Origin: Trichuris trichiura
Lineage: Eukaryota > Nematoda > Enoplea > Trichinellida > Trichuridae
Reading direction: 5' to 3'
NCBI GenBank assembly: GCA_037903355.1
Contig: JBAJFE010000005.1
Span: forward strand, 3,782,001 to 3,846,000
DNA: 64,000 bases
This document shows positions 11,561 through 22,120 of the stretch, piece by piece. A program made the translations under genes and the position numbers. How positions within the stretch are numbered: the first letter of the stretch is position 1; every line of letters starts with the position of its first letter. The notes under the pieces are model-generated. The model ran no database searches, was not told the origin of the DNA, and worked only from the letters and a program-made list of their open reading frames with translations.

Positions 11561-11941
11561 AAAGTTACGGCTGTTTGAGAAAAAATGTTACTCATTGAAA
11601 AATATAAATTACCGGTACTTTAGGCAGCGGCGTTGTCGACCTTAGGTAACATGTAGAATTGGGTAGTACTCGTCCGTATACAGACTATGTTAATTTTTTC
11701 ATGTTTGAAGAAACGTCGTGTGGAAAATGTAGATACCGCTACGCGAAATAATCGTCAGTTGCGATTGTCTTTCCTGAGATGTCGCGCAAGAATCTGATAA
11801 TACTGTTACGCGCTGTTTTAAAAGTTTGGTAAAAAAGGAATTGCGAACGAAAGTGACGCAAACTAAAAGGGTATTAAGCAACATGAGTTCTAGCGCTAAA
11901 TGTAAGTATGGGTAAAGATTTTGACAAATGAAACATTTCAA

Positions 11942-13939
11942 GTTTATTTAGCATATTGTGATACTTTTTTCAAGGCAAAACATACCCCGTTTAAAATTGG
12001 TTAAACCTATGGGGCTTTCGAAAGCCAAAACGTTTTGTCTGGTTAGATTTTCCGGCAAAAGCACGATACAGCAAGCAAGCTTCCAAGGTTACGTGTTTTA
12101 AAAATTGCAGAATTTTTGAAAATGCATTAAGTTGAAGCGTTAATAGGCTGTTGGTTTTCGGTATACTTTAGAAGAAAAAACTGACTGCAGAAGCTAGCAT
12201 GGCAAGGGTTTATTGAAGCAGTTTTTCAAGAATGAATACCCCTTGTACAAAGCACTCGTTGTATTTATGTCTTTTTTAATTAGACGCTATAAAAAGTACT
12301 ATTTTTCAGTACCAGTAATTTGGAAATTATATTTTTCATGCTGGACTTATTCTGACTCAGGGGCCATCTGCTTAGTACCTATTTTTTAGAAGTCTGACTG
12401 TACTGCATTTATCTGTTTGAAGTGTTCCGTAGTTTCGTAAATGTAATTTTATTTCGCCTTTAAAGCTATCTGTTATAAAGTAAGTCAAGCTAGTGCAACC
12501 AGTATTCAAGTAATGTTTGGTTTGAGAGTTTGCTTTTTAAGGCTCAAGGTTGACTGTGAAGCCGACACGTTGCTAGGCAAGGTGAAATTTGAAAGGCTTT
12601 AGACCTGCAGAACTGCGTTACTGTCGAGCCAGCGGATGGTTTTGAGCCTTTACAACGCAGATGGTCATTCGGAGCCAAAACATTGACGCTGGAGGTAAAC
12701 GGGTTTTTGCTCGCTTTTCATTTGATTCACTTTATTCGATTAAACTACATAGCGTGGCCTTTCTTTGCTTCTTCGGACATTTGAAAGTCGTCTGAGAATT
12801 AGACGTTTCGATTTGTTATCTTCGTGGTTTTCAAGGACTGACACGTCCCGTCTTCAGTGGTAAGTAAGAATGACAATTCAGGAAGGGACTTGTGAATTCC
12901 TGAGAGCTATGAAGATAGCAAATAAGAACACTAGATTTTCCACCGGATTTTAGGTGGTCAGCAAAGCAAAAAAGGTGTAAAAAATTTTATTAATCAATAT
13001 TCGTTTGGTTCTATCTTTTCGTGCCTAAGCAAGTATAATCAAAGGCCTTGAATAGTATTGTAACGTTTTGTAGTTTTTTGTGAGTCAATGAAAAAGAAAG
13101 GGAATCTCAATTGCAAAACTTTAGATTGCCTGTTTAGCTTCGTTGTTCGTACGCAGCTTTCTGTTTTTCGAAAATAACGATTTGCTTTGCTCTTTTCATG
13201 TTTCATAAACTGTCGAATTTAGAAACATTAACTGTTTGCTGACGACTCGGTAGGCTCTTATTCTGATGTGCAGTCATTCCTAATGGAAATACTAACTAGA
13301 AGCAACTTATTGTCGTCTTCACTAAGCCATTTCTAGCATAGTAGGCTTAACGTCGATCACTTGATAATGCAGACGAAAGAAGATACTATGTTTGAAAGCT
13401 TAGTTGGAATAATCCTTTTTTGAATTGAAATATAAGCATACGTTTCAACATGAATGCGTGCAGCATTAAGTTTTCTGGTTACACTGGATCGCATGGCATA
13501 TTAGGCTACCATTGTGTAAAGTTCTTAACGATCACTGCCTATTTTCCAGTACACTTATGTCAGATTATTTAATATGAGCACATGAAGATTTTTAACGGCA
13601 TAATATGCCACTTTTTTCTTGACGTTTCCATCGCTTTTGTTTCAGAGCTTGGTACTGTCACTTTCGATAATCTGCTTCTCTCGAAGGTGACTTTAGTAAC
13701 TTTGCTTTATTAATACGATGTAAGACTGTTTTTCTTGGGAACAGTCCTGCAAACTGCATCCGTACAGATAAAAACAGCCATACGTAAATGAACTATGGGC
13801 AGTCAAAAGGCCATTCAAAAGCTATACTGCCGAAGTGATTTTTAAAATGAAATCTTAAAAATACAGTCAGTGAAAAAGTACCAACAGTAGCTAACAGCTA
13901 CATAGCAGTAACAGTCGGCTATTGATGAATAATAGATAA
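11942..13939. other. gene-free, repeat-like sequence
   Basis: No supported coding region. Near 12790-12870 the - strand contains CTGAAGACGGGAC and GAAACGTCT, sequence typical of the tails of Penelope-like elements, so this stretch is probably old repeat debris. Confidence 0.4.
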
Positions 13940-14130
13940 TTCATGATAGAATTTTTCGTACGGCTTTTGTCTTTCCCGTTGTTGGTTTTTGAAATATTTG
14001 ATTGCCCTACCAACGGATGGATGAACAGTTCTTATGGAAAAATTCAGAACAATCGTACAGTTTTCAGAGCTTTCGGGACCAACCTTATGCCGCCGTCAGC
14101 GATAGTGGTAATGTCTTAGCAATTCAATAC
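13940..14130 (-). mobile_element. Penelope-like terminal repeat copy
   Basis: Contains CTTTCCCGTTGTTGG, CCTACCAACGGATGGATGA and CTTTCGGGACC...GCCGTCAG. The same blocks occur in the same order in the arms of the palindrome at 19192-19599, and partly at 24390-24520. Read on the - strand it shows the CTGACGG...CCGAAAGC arrangement discussed as a hammerhead-like motif. The copy is diverged and not attached to an open reverse transcriptase. Confidence 0.55.
14070..14099 (-). ncRNA. hammerhead-like motif, diverged copy
   Basis: On the - strand, CTGACGG replaces the CUGANGA core and CCGAAAG follows after about 20 nt. Helix II pairing is weak here. It is recognised only through its position in the shared terminal-repeat block, and is probably inactive. 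Confidence 0.3.
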
Positions 14131-14339
14131 CAAATACAATATGTTCTGTATTTTCTCTAACAATTTGCTCATCCATTCGCCGGTAGGACATTTTAAAGTT
14201 TGCTTACAGATAAACCAAACAGACCAAAATCGTGAACTGAAAATCAACCATGAAACAACCAAAGCCTGTTAAAAGACACCCAATTTTCCGAGATATTTTA
14301 TTAACCAAATTAACAGGAATATAAGTGCGCTGATCCAAA

Positions 14340-15540
14340 AAAACTGCTCTTTCAAACCAAACAGCAAATACCGTAACGCATTTCAGGCATCTTTTAATTT
14401 CAACTGCGCAGAAACTAGTTTTGAGATTAATCGTTCGAAGCTGACCAAACGTAGATAAAGTTTACTGGTAAAACGCAACCTCGCTCGAAAATGCGAGAAA
14501 TCGCTGTTAAGTAAATATTCAGTACAGCATTTCGAGACGTTAAGCAAATAGAAACATTATCATCCAATGATACGTTTATCTTCATTTGACTCATTTTGCA
14601 CAATCAGCGCTGTACAGTGAAGCCGTTGCAATAGTATTGAACAGTCGAACGAGACACTATCAACGACTACGTTGGAACTTCATCGACGGTGGTGGCATTT
14701 TTGACGTTGCAGCAGACAAAGTAAGTAAACTATTTTTCCTTCATTGAATTTTTAAGTTCTTCTTCAGAATAGATATGCAATTACAACTAGCGCTAATGTG
14801 TAAATCTTTTTGTTGACATGATAAGGGGTAAACGTAAATGATAAAAGAAAAATAAATTAAAATTTTTTTCATATGTGTGAATTGTAAATTCTTAGTGGAA
14901 TAGTGGTACCCAAACGTTTCTACCTATCGCAGTTTTCAAACGACTTGGCGCTGTGCTGTTTTGGTGTGATTACCTTTACTTTTACTGCATTTCTTGTATC
15001 AAGATGTCAGTTTATTTAAATAAATCAAAAACAACTTTTTATCTTCAGATTCCATGAAGCTCTTTACACCTCATTGCAGTTTATTCACTAATTGTGTTTT
15101 ATGAATTTTGTGCATCATATTTTTAAATAGAAAGAATAGTCGCGAGATGATAGTTCTCCACTGCTAAAATAGATCCATCCACTGGAAGACTGTCGCAGAA
15201 GCTCCTATTCCAGTATACTGTTATGTCGTCTTTCAAAAACGTCGTTTTTCGTCCTCTCTATTCCTTACTGTTTCTCTTTACCTTCTTCGCAGAATTGAAA
15301 AATATTGACTAATAACGTTTCGTTCCATGTAGTCTATTAGTTATAATTCCTTTTGTGTGCAAACAATTCATAGCTGAGAAGTTACTAATGCACAAGTCTA
15401 AATACACGTACCTGATTTACACAGTAGCTTGTTTTGAGTCCACATGGGTGTTTGTTGCTATTTGCGACTTCACGTGGAAGTGTTATTCACGGTATCAGCT
15501 AACCTTATGAAGAAGACGAATTGCCTCCAGTGTTTCTCGA
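14340..15540 (+). repeat. left arm of a long inverted repeat
   Basis: Successive blocks reappear reverse-complemented at 24.77-26.66 kb. Matching pairs include AGAAATCGCTGTTAA (14.51 kb) with the complement near 26.51 kb, and CATTTCGAGACG near 26.48 kb. Others are the GTCGAACGAGACA block (14.64 kb) near 26.37 kb, ATGTCAGTTTATTTAAAT (15.00 kb) near 25.2 kb, and AAAACGTCGTTTTTC to AACGTTTCGTTCC (15.24-15.33 kb) near 24.93-25.0 kb. The arms are diverged and the right arm carries extra sequence. No coding frame is preserved. Confidence 0.6.
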
Positions 15541-16999
15541 AGCTTTTCAGACTGCTTTAGTCGTATCGTTACCGAATAGATAGACCAATGATAGACTGGA
15601 AAGAGAAATGAAGACTACATGCTGCTATTATTGCACGTATAAAACTGAAGGTGCACAAATTTAACTTTTGTCCTTTTAGACCTACAATACGAAAGCACTG
15701 CTTCATTAGGACAAGATGGTTCCTTCCTAGCAAACAATATTTGTGTAACAAATGTTCCCCATCCGGGAAAGTGGCACAAAGCCAAAGTTGATTGATTTAA
15801 GGATATGAAAAGATGTGGACAAACATTCATTTTTTGGTACGTATGAAAGAAAAGTATCAGTAGTACAATTTCATTATTTTAGTCTGCCGATATGGAGGTG
15901 TGACTCCATCAGCAACTGGATTTTGTAATAAACTTTCCTTTAGACTGGCACAGTCACGAAGTGACTGTGGAAAAATTTAAGGCAAAACAAATAGAGCACA
16001 TCTAATTTAAGACGCCACTTTTGCATGCATGCATATCGCGGTGGCATGTTGGCCATATCAAATGGAATAATGTTAATATCGTTTTTATGGATCCAGTTCC
16101 AAGAAATGAAAATGTAGTTTTATTGATCGTTGTTCTACAAAAGTTAAGTGCACTTTAGCAAATTGAATTCGTGTAAGAAGAATTCCTTGTTTAAAAAAAC
16201 TGGAGAATCGCTCAAATGGGAGGCTTTTGATTTGCTGACGACGGAACCTGACGATTCTTGAAAACTGTGGGAAATATTGAAGAAAGAGTTTGTTGATTCT
16301 GTTAGCAGTGTTCTACACCGTCATTTGGTATTATTCAGCGAATAAAATGTTAGTTCGCGCGTGTCTTTTTTATGACGGTTGCAGCCCGTCCCTCAGAGGG
16401 TTCATAGTTCTCTGCTTAAGAATTACAGCCGCGGATAGATGACACCAGTCCAAAGATGCTTGGAAAACTGGAAGATGGAGAACGAGAATAACAGCCATAC
16501 TGAAGAGGACAACAACAGCTACAGAACCGAGAGAAAAATAGAAAAGAAGAACATCATTGCGTAAAGAGGGTAAGAGGGTCAGGGAGGGCACTGTAGGTTC
16601 CACAATGCATACGGGTTCACATCCACTCTTACTAATAATGAGTTTTGGTATTGGACTCGGGTGAGGAGGGCAGACGAGATACATATTACTTGAGATAAGG
16701 TGCATGCAAAGGATAGCTGTTTCCCCCTGTCCCCCCTTTAAAAAAATGTGTAAGGGAGATCGAGGCGTTGTCCGAACAGATTAAGACACAACGACAACAT
16801 TCCGTCACGCATTTTTATTTCTTATGTCCTGCCTATCGTGTGTCGTAAGCCCTGTGCGAGCGCAAGGGACAGTGAACACTGGGCAGCGGACATCGGTCAG
16901 TGCGCACTGAACAGTGGATGATGGACACTGGCACAGGACACTGCCCAGCGGACACTGAACTGAGCGCATAGACCGAAGCGATGTACCCCCCATGTAAAA
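15541..16999. other. no gene recognised; short degenerate repeat near 16.87 kb
   Basis: No supported coding region. Between about 16862 and 16965 the motif GGACACTG and variants (GAACACTG, GCACTGAACAG, CAGCGGACA) recur irregularly, giving a small low-complexity patch. Confidence 0.4.
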
Positions 17000-18560
17000 C
17001 AAGGTAGTGGGAATAAGTAGTGGGATATGGTAGAAATCACTGTCATGTTTTGGTCAGTGTGTGCGGAAATGACCTGTAGATGGGATAGTATAAGGTTGGA
17101 AGAGTTGACAAGTTCGTGACGATCAAGTAGGTAGGGCAATGAGTATGCGCAGGAGAAGTTGCAGTTTGTGGTAGCTATGAGTTATTTTTTCTGAGCTCCC
17201 GTTGAGGTTGAAATATGTTGAGTAGGAGAGAACTGAATAGTGAGTGGTATTGAGGTTGAATTAGTTGCAGCATTGAAGATATAACGTTTTGGTACGAGAC
17301 CGTAGATTTTCATGTTTGAATCGTTTTTCCGTATAGAAATTTCCCGAAAGTGTAGAAAGTGTTATTCTTTTCCATTTTTTATTATCACCAAGATATCGTC
17401 TACATACTTTTTGAAAAAGCGTGGAGCAATTGGTCTATCCACCGTTTTAAATGTTTGTCTTTCAGAACTTTTCATTGAAGATTTCTGCTAAAACAGGGGA
17501 TAATGATCTGCCCATAAAGACATGGCTGGATTGGTTGCAGAACTTGTTATCAAAGAGAAAATAATTGCTTTCTTGCATAAACAAAGACACTAGCTTGATA
17601 ATATGAACGGATTTAATTTAGTTCTGCTGACGAGGTTTGTATCTGCATTGAGGAGATTGTAGAGTCTCTAAATTATCTGCAATTGGAATGCTATGGAATA
17701 ATTCTTTCACGTAGTAACAAATCTAAGTGGCAGTTTCATATTTCGTTAACGAAGTTTGGCTATTTTTGACCCACGGTTCCTTATCACTTAATGGTTTAAC
17801 GACTTTTTTTGAATACCGATTGAGTTCACTTGTAGTACTATTTATTGTGGAGACTGTTGGCCTTAATGGGATGCCTGGTTTGTGCATTTTTGGAAGACCA
17901 TAGAGCTCCGGGGCTCTGTACTTCGATGCGAACTTAAGATGCGTTGTTAATTTGGTTTCCTATGTGATGAGAAGAGATCGAAGTTTTTTCTGAAAGTTTC
18001 TGTAGCGTCAGTTGGTAAAGGTGTATAATTGCTAGTGTTTAAGATGGCCGTCATATTCTCCATGTTTCGTGGTTCTGCCAATCAGAACAATCCTATTTCC
18101 TTTATCTGCTTTGGTTCTAATTCTGTTGGATTGCTTTTTAAGTTGACTTAAGCAGTTTATGTCGTATCGGCTTAAGTTCGGAGTGGTATTGAAGTGATGA
18201 CCTAAGATTAATGTAGACAAATTACGCTTAATTTGTACGGCCTTCTGCAGGTCAATAGAAGCTAGTCTGTTTTGAACTGAAATAATGACGTCGAAAAAAG
18301 GTGATTTTCTGGGGTTAGCACGAACTTCAGCCCTTTTCCTAGTATATTCTTTTCATTTTCATTTAAATGGAAAAAGATAAGCTTTATTACCACTTTATCC
18401 AGCTTTAACTCAGCAGTTCGACGTCTGTTAGTTCTTAGGGAGTTTGGAGATGTCGTCATGAGCCTAACTTGAAGAGTAACAAATTTTCTTTTTAATACCT
18501 GTTTTCGCGCAGTGCAAACTCTTGTTATAGCAGAATCAATGTGCGTGACCAATGCGTCGT
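17000..18560 (-). pseudogene. Penelope-like reverse transcriptase, decayed
   Basis: Read on the - strand, the landmarks of a Penelope-like retroelement RT appear in order. NEKNILGKGLKFVLTP (about 18.3 kb) is the N-terminal motif. KADKGNRIVLI (about 18.1 kb) and YGLPKMHKPGIPLRPTVS (about 17.9 kb) follow. Next come SLFMQESNYFLFDNKFCNQ with MGRSLSPVLAEIF (about 17.5 kb), and the catalytic FFKKYVDDILVI (about 17.4 kb). The frame is interrupted by stops and shifts, so it cannot encode an active enzyme. It is a near relative of the + strand copy at 18.83-19.9 kb, and the two face away from each other. I see no GIY-YIG endonuclease domain. Confidence 0.8.
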
Positions 18561-19340
18561 CCAGTGTGTTATTTAGCTATCTTCTGAAGAAACGAATTGC
18601 GTACATGTAATCAGTTCGTATTATTGCCAATTTTGGTCTGTGCCATCTTATTGTATATTTTAATAGAGACATTCCAGCTGGGAACAAGATTCTCTTGCAG
18701 TGATTATCCAGCTTCTGACCCAACTTTAACAGGAATCACTTGGATAAGATTCCATTGTCTATGTATTTCAGCAGAAAGTTTAGTTGTCCTTGTATAAGTT
18801 CCGCTTTAACACGTATGTGTTCCAAGTGTCTGGCATCTGACAAATCAGACCACGTATTGACCCCCTAAGCTCAATGGTTTTCCAAAAAAGCACGAACCGG
18901 GCGTCCAATTATGGTCCACGCTCTCTAGAATTAACAGTAATACAAGCGAACTCAGTCGATATTTAAAACAGATCGTCAAACTTCTAACTGGTAAAGAACC
19001 GTGGTTCATCAAAAATAACCAAACTTCGTCAACAAAATACGAAACTGCCACTTGGATTAGTTACTACGTGAAAGAATTATTCCATAGCATTCCAATCGCA
19101 GATACTTTAGAGACCATACAATCTCCTGAATGCGGATACAAACCTCTTCAGCAGAACTAAATTAAATCCGTTCATATTATCAAGCTAGTGTCATGGTTGT
19201 AAGGTCTTCTACGGCTTTTCCCGTTTTTTCGTTGTGCTGTTATCTGTAATTAAACTAAACAACTGCTCTACCAACGGATGGATGAGCCGTTATTAAGAAA
19301 AGTACAGATATCAACGCACTCAACTGTTTTATTGTTCAAA

Positions 19341-19370
19341 GCTTTCGGAACGCTCTAGTTCCGTCGTCAG
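19341..19370 (-). ncRNA. hammerhead-like ribozyme motif, left arm
   Basis: This is the mirror copy of the motif at 19421-19450. It has the CTGACGA core, a helix formed by GGAAC and GTTCC around a six-base loop, and then GAAAG. Confidence 0.4.
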
Positions 19371-19420
19371 TGAGGTGGTGGACTAGTTTAACACTTCCAA
19401 CCTCTAGTTCCACCACCTCA

Positions 19421-19450
19421 CTGACGACGGAACTAGAGCGTTCCGAAAGC
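19421..19450 (+). ncRNA. hammerhead-like ribozyme motif, right arm
   Basis: The sequence reads CTGACGA-C-GGAAC-TAGAGC-GTTCC-GAAAGC. The CUGANGA and GAAA cores with a paired helix II between them are the hallmarks of hammerhead ribozymes, which are known in Penelope-like elements. A related copy at 25496 has GGGTC/GACCC in the same helix, a compensatory change. The extra unpaired C before helix II and unresolved helices I and III keep this tentative. Confidence 0.45.
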
Positions 19451-20179
19451 TTTGAACAATAAAACAGTTGAGTGCGTTGATATCTGTACTTTTCTTAATA
19501 ACGGCTCATCCATCCGTTGGTAGAGCAGTTGTTTAGTTTAATTACAGATAACAGCACAACGAAAAAACGGGAAAAGCCGTAGAAGACCTTACAACCATGA
19601 AAATTCAACCCGTTACAAAACATCCAGTTTTCAAGCTAGTGTCTTTATTTATGCAAGAAAGCAATTATTTTCTCTTTGATAACAAGTTCTGCAACCAATC
19701 CAGCCGTGTCTCTATGGGCAGTTCGTTATCCCCTTTCTTAGCAGAAATCTTCATGGTAGATTTTGAAAGGCAAATATTTGAAACGGTGTATAGACACATT
19801 GCTCCACGCTTTTTCAAAAAGCATGTAGACGATATCTTCGTAATTATAAAAAACGAAAAAGAAGAACGGTTGCTTCACTTTTAGGATATTTCCGTACGAA
19901 AAGTACAATTCAAACAGTGGTGCAAAAATGCATCTAAGCATTCCCATCCATCCCATCTTTCCTTTCTCTATCCTGCGTAAAAGAGTTTTGTGGAAGCTTC
20001 TTTTTCCTCTTTGTTGGTTTGTACACTATTTCTTGTACACTTTGATCTTCGACAATCACCAAAAGAGCAGATTGACTTCCGGTAGTGTACAAGAGTACGA
20101 GTTATTGCCAACATTTGCCGGATTACGGAGAAAGCAAAAAAGGTTCGTGAAAAGATCATCTGTTTTTGATTTCTGAAAT

Positions 20180-20600
20180 ACAAGAAAGCTTTTCATTGTG
20201 TCGATCATAACAGACTGTGGCAAGTGTTCAAGTGTATGGGAGTGGCAGCTCATTTTACCTCTTTCGTGAAGAACTTGTACACCAATCAAAGAAGCAGCAG
20301 GCAGAACTCTGCGTGGAAGAACGAATTTTTCCAATGTTGAGAAAGGAGCGCGGCGAAGTTAACCATCTTTAGCTTTCATGCTTATTACATTACGAGAAAC
20401 GGCAGAGTAAAACAACCGAATTGGGGAATGTAAGTCGCACGAAGAAATATTAATAATTTAAAGTATGCTGATAATATCACCTTACTCGTTGATAATTCAA
20501 AATAATTTCGCAGCCTATTCGTGAGCAGTAAAGAGGAGACTGCATTAAGATTCCGGAAACTGGCACTTAGAAAATAAATGGAAAGGAATTGGAAACTGCA
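20180..20600 (+). pseudogene. LINE-type reverse transcriptase relic
   Basis: Conceptual reading gives KAFHCVDHNRLWQVFK, then FVKNLYTNQ. After frame changes it gives VEKGARR and a KYADNITLLVDNS segment at the position of the catalytic YADD box. These match the palm of non-LTR retrotransposon RTs of the CR1/L2/jockey kind, and are clearly different from the Penelope copies just upstream. Multiple stops and shifts leave no usable frame. The family cannot be fixed from about 400 bp. Confidence 0.65.
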
Positions 20601-20629
20601 ACAGCGCATATGCGCGACGTCGCGTTAAG

Positions 20630-22120
20630 GCGAAACGGCTTCAAGTTTAAATGCACATTGGCACAAGTTAAAGCGGACTCTCACCTTAACGTGACGCTGA
20701 AAAAGAAATGTTTTACGCCCAAATAGGAAAATTTAACGGTTCGAAACAGCTTAAAGATAGATCTAACACGCACCGGTTTGACATCGTCACAGGACGCCTC
20801 GCATGTAAATCTTAATGCGGCATCAGAATATATCAGCGCCTTCCGGTTTGACGTTCTAATGGTTTGATGCGCAGGAACGTTTTCTCGTTGCGTTAAGATC
20901 GATCACTGCTGTCAGTTTCGGTATACGAGTGTTAGACGCAAAGAAACGTTGTAAAGCGGATTAAAGATGGCTCGACCGCTTCCGTTTTGACGGTCCCCCG
21001 TTCGACGCCACGTCAAGATGTTACGACATCTGACATTTTGAAGTTACGCACGTTCTGACGTAGCGACGTTTTGACGCCGCGGCGAAGTGGTTCGCCGCTT
21101 GCTGGCTTGACGTTACACCGGTTTGACGTTGCACTGTTTTGACGCCGCGGCGAAGTGGTTCGCCACCTTTTGGCTTGACGTTACAACGGTTTGACGTTGC
21201 ACTGTTTTGACGCCGCGGCGAAGTGGTTCGCCACTTTTTGGCTTGACGTTACAACGGTTTGACGTTGCACTGTTTTGACGCCGCGGCGAAGTGGTTCGCC
21301 ACTTTTTGGCTTGACGTTACAACGGTTTGACGTTGCACTGTTTTGACGCCGCGGCGAAGTGGTTCGCCACTTTTTGGCTTGACGTTACAACGGTTTGACG
21401 TTGCACTGTTTTGACGCCGCGGCGAAGTGGTTCGCCACTTTTTGGCTTGACGTTACAACGGTTTGACGTTGCACTGTTTTGACGCCGCGGCGAAGTGGTT
21501 CGCCACTTTTTGGCTTGACGTTACAACGGTTTGACGTTGCACTGTTTTGACGCCGCGGCGAAGTGGTTCGCCACTTTTTGGCTTGACGTTACAACGGTTT
21601 GACGTTGCACTGTTTTGACGCCGCGGCGAAGTGGTTCGCCACTTTTTGGCTTGACGTTACAACGGTTTGACGTTGCACTGTTTTGACGCCGCGGCGAAGT
21701 GGTTCGCCACTTTTTGGCTTGACGTTACAACGGTTTGACGTTGCACTGTTTTGACGCCGCGGCGAAGTGGTTCGCCACTTTTTGGCTTGACGTTACAACG
21801 GTTTGACGTTGCACTGTTTTGACGCCGCGGCGAAGTGGTTCGCCACTTTTTGGCTTGACGTTACAACGGTTTGACTTGCACTGTTTTGACGTGGTTTGAC
21901 GCAACGGTTTTGACTTTACAATGTTTTGACGCCGCGTCAAGATTATTCGCCGACTGCCGGTTCGACGCTTCCAACTTTTTGACTTTACAACGTTTTGTCG
22001 CTGCCTCAAGATTGATCGATGACGGCCGTTTTGGTGTTACCATGGTTTCGACTTTAGAACGTTTTGACGCCGCGTCAGGATACATTGGTGCCTGCCGTTT
22101 TGACGTTACATGGTTCTGAA
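20630..22120. repeat. satellite array with 68-bp units
   Basis: Twelve tandem 68-bp units start at 21073, 21141, 21209 and then every 68 bp to 21821, with the last one base shorter. Units from 21209 on are virtually identical; the first two carry a few variants. Each begins GACGCCGCGGCGAAGTGG and contains the hairpin GGCGAA-GTGG-TTCGCC plus several TTGACGTT/TTGACGC motifs. On both flanks (about 20.63-21.07 and 21.89-22.12 kb) diverged units of about 69-75 bp continue the pattern. This is the usual picture of a satellite homogenised at its centre. The 68-bp period is not a multiple of three, so the open frames across it are not evidence of coding. Confidence 0.93.

Larger units (their letters stand above)
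19192..19599. repeat. perfect 408-bp palindrome of Penelope terminal repeats
   Basis: Arms of about 190 bp (19192-19383 and 19408-19599) are exact reverse complements as far as I can check. They flank a loop of about 24 bp centred on 19395/19396. Each arm carries the terminal-repeat blocks seen near 14.0 and 24.4 kb (CTACCAACGGATGGATGA and TTCAAAGCTTTCGGAAC). The structure lies inside a Penelope RT copy. Inverted terminal repeats are known for Penelope-like elements, so a truncated insertion with head-to-head repeats is the likely origin. A cloning or assembly artefact is possible for so perfect an inverted repeat. Confidence 0.85.
18830..19960 (+). pseudogene. Penelope-like reverse transcriptase interrupted by palindrome
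   Basis: The + strand copy starts with a GLPKKHEPG-type motif (about 18.87 kb) and runs through KEPWFIKNNQTSSTKYETAT and YYVKELFHSIPIADT. It is broken at 19192-19599 by a perfect palindrome, then resumes with KLVSLFMQESNYFLFDNKFC, MGSSLSPFLAEIFM and PRFFKKHVDDIFVI. The catalytic YVDD is HVDD here. The sequence TCAAGCTAGTGTC occurs on both sides of the insertion (ending 19191 and about 19641), consistent with a target-site duplication. Stops and frame changes follow after 19880. Confidence 0.8.

Noticed and set aside
21725..22119. Overlapping open frames across the satellite
   Set aside because: The 68-bp unit is not a multiple of three, so any frame changes from unit to unit. Openness only reflects absence of stops in the repeat.
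20630..22120. CRISPR-like array
   Set aside because: The repeats are contiguous 68-bp units with no unique spacers, in a eukaryotic genome. It is a satellite.
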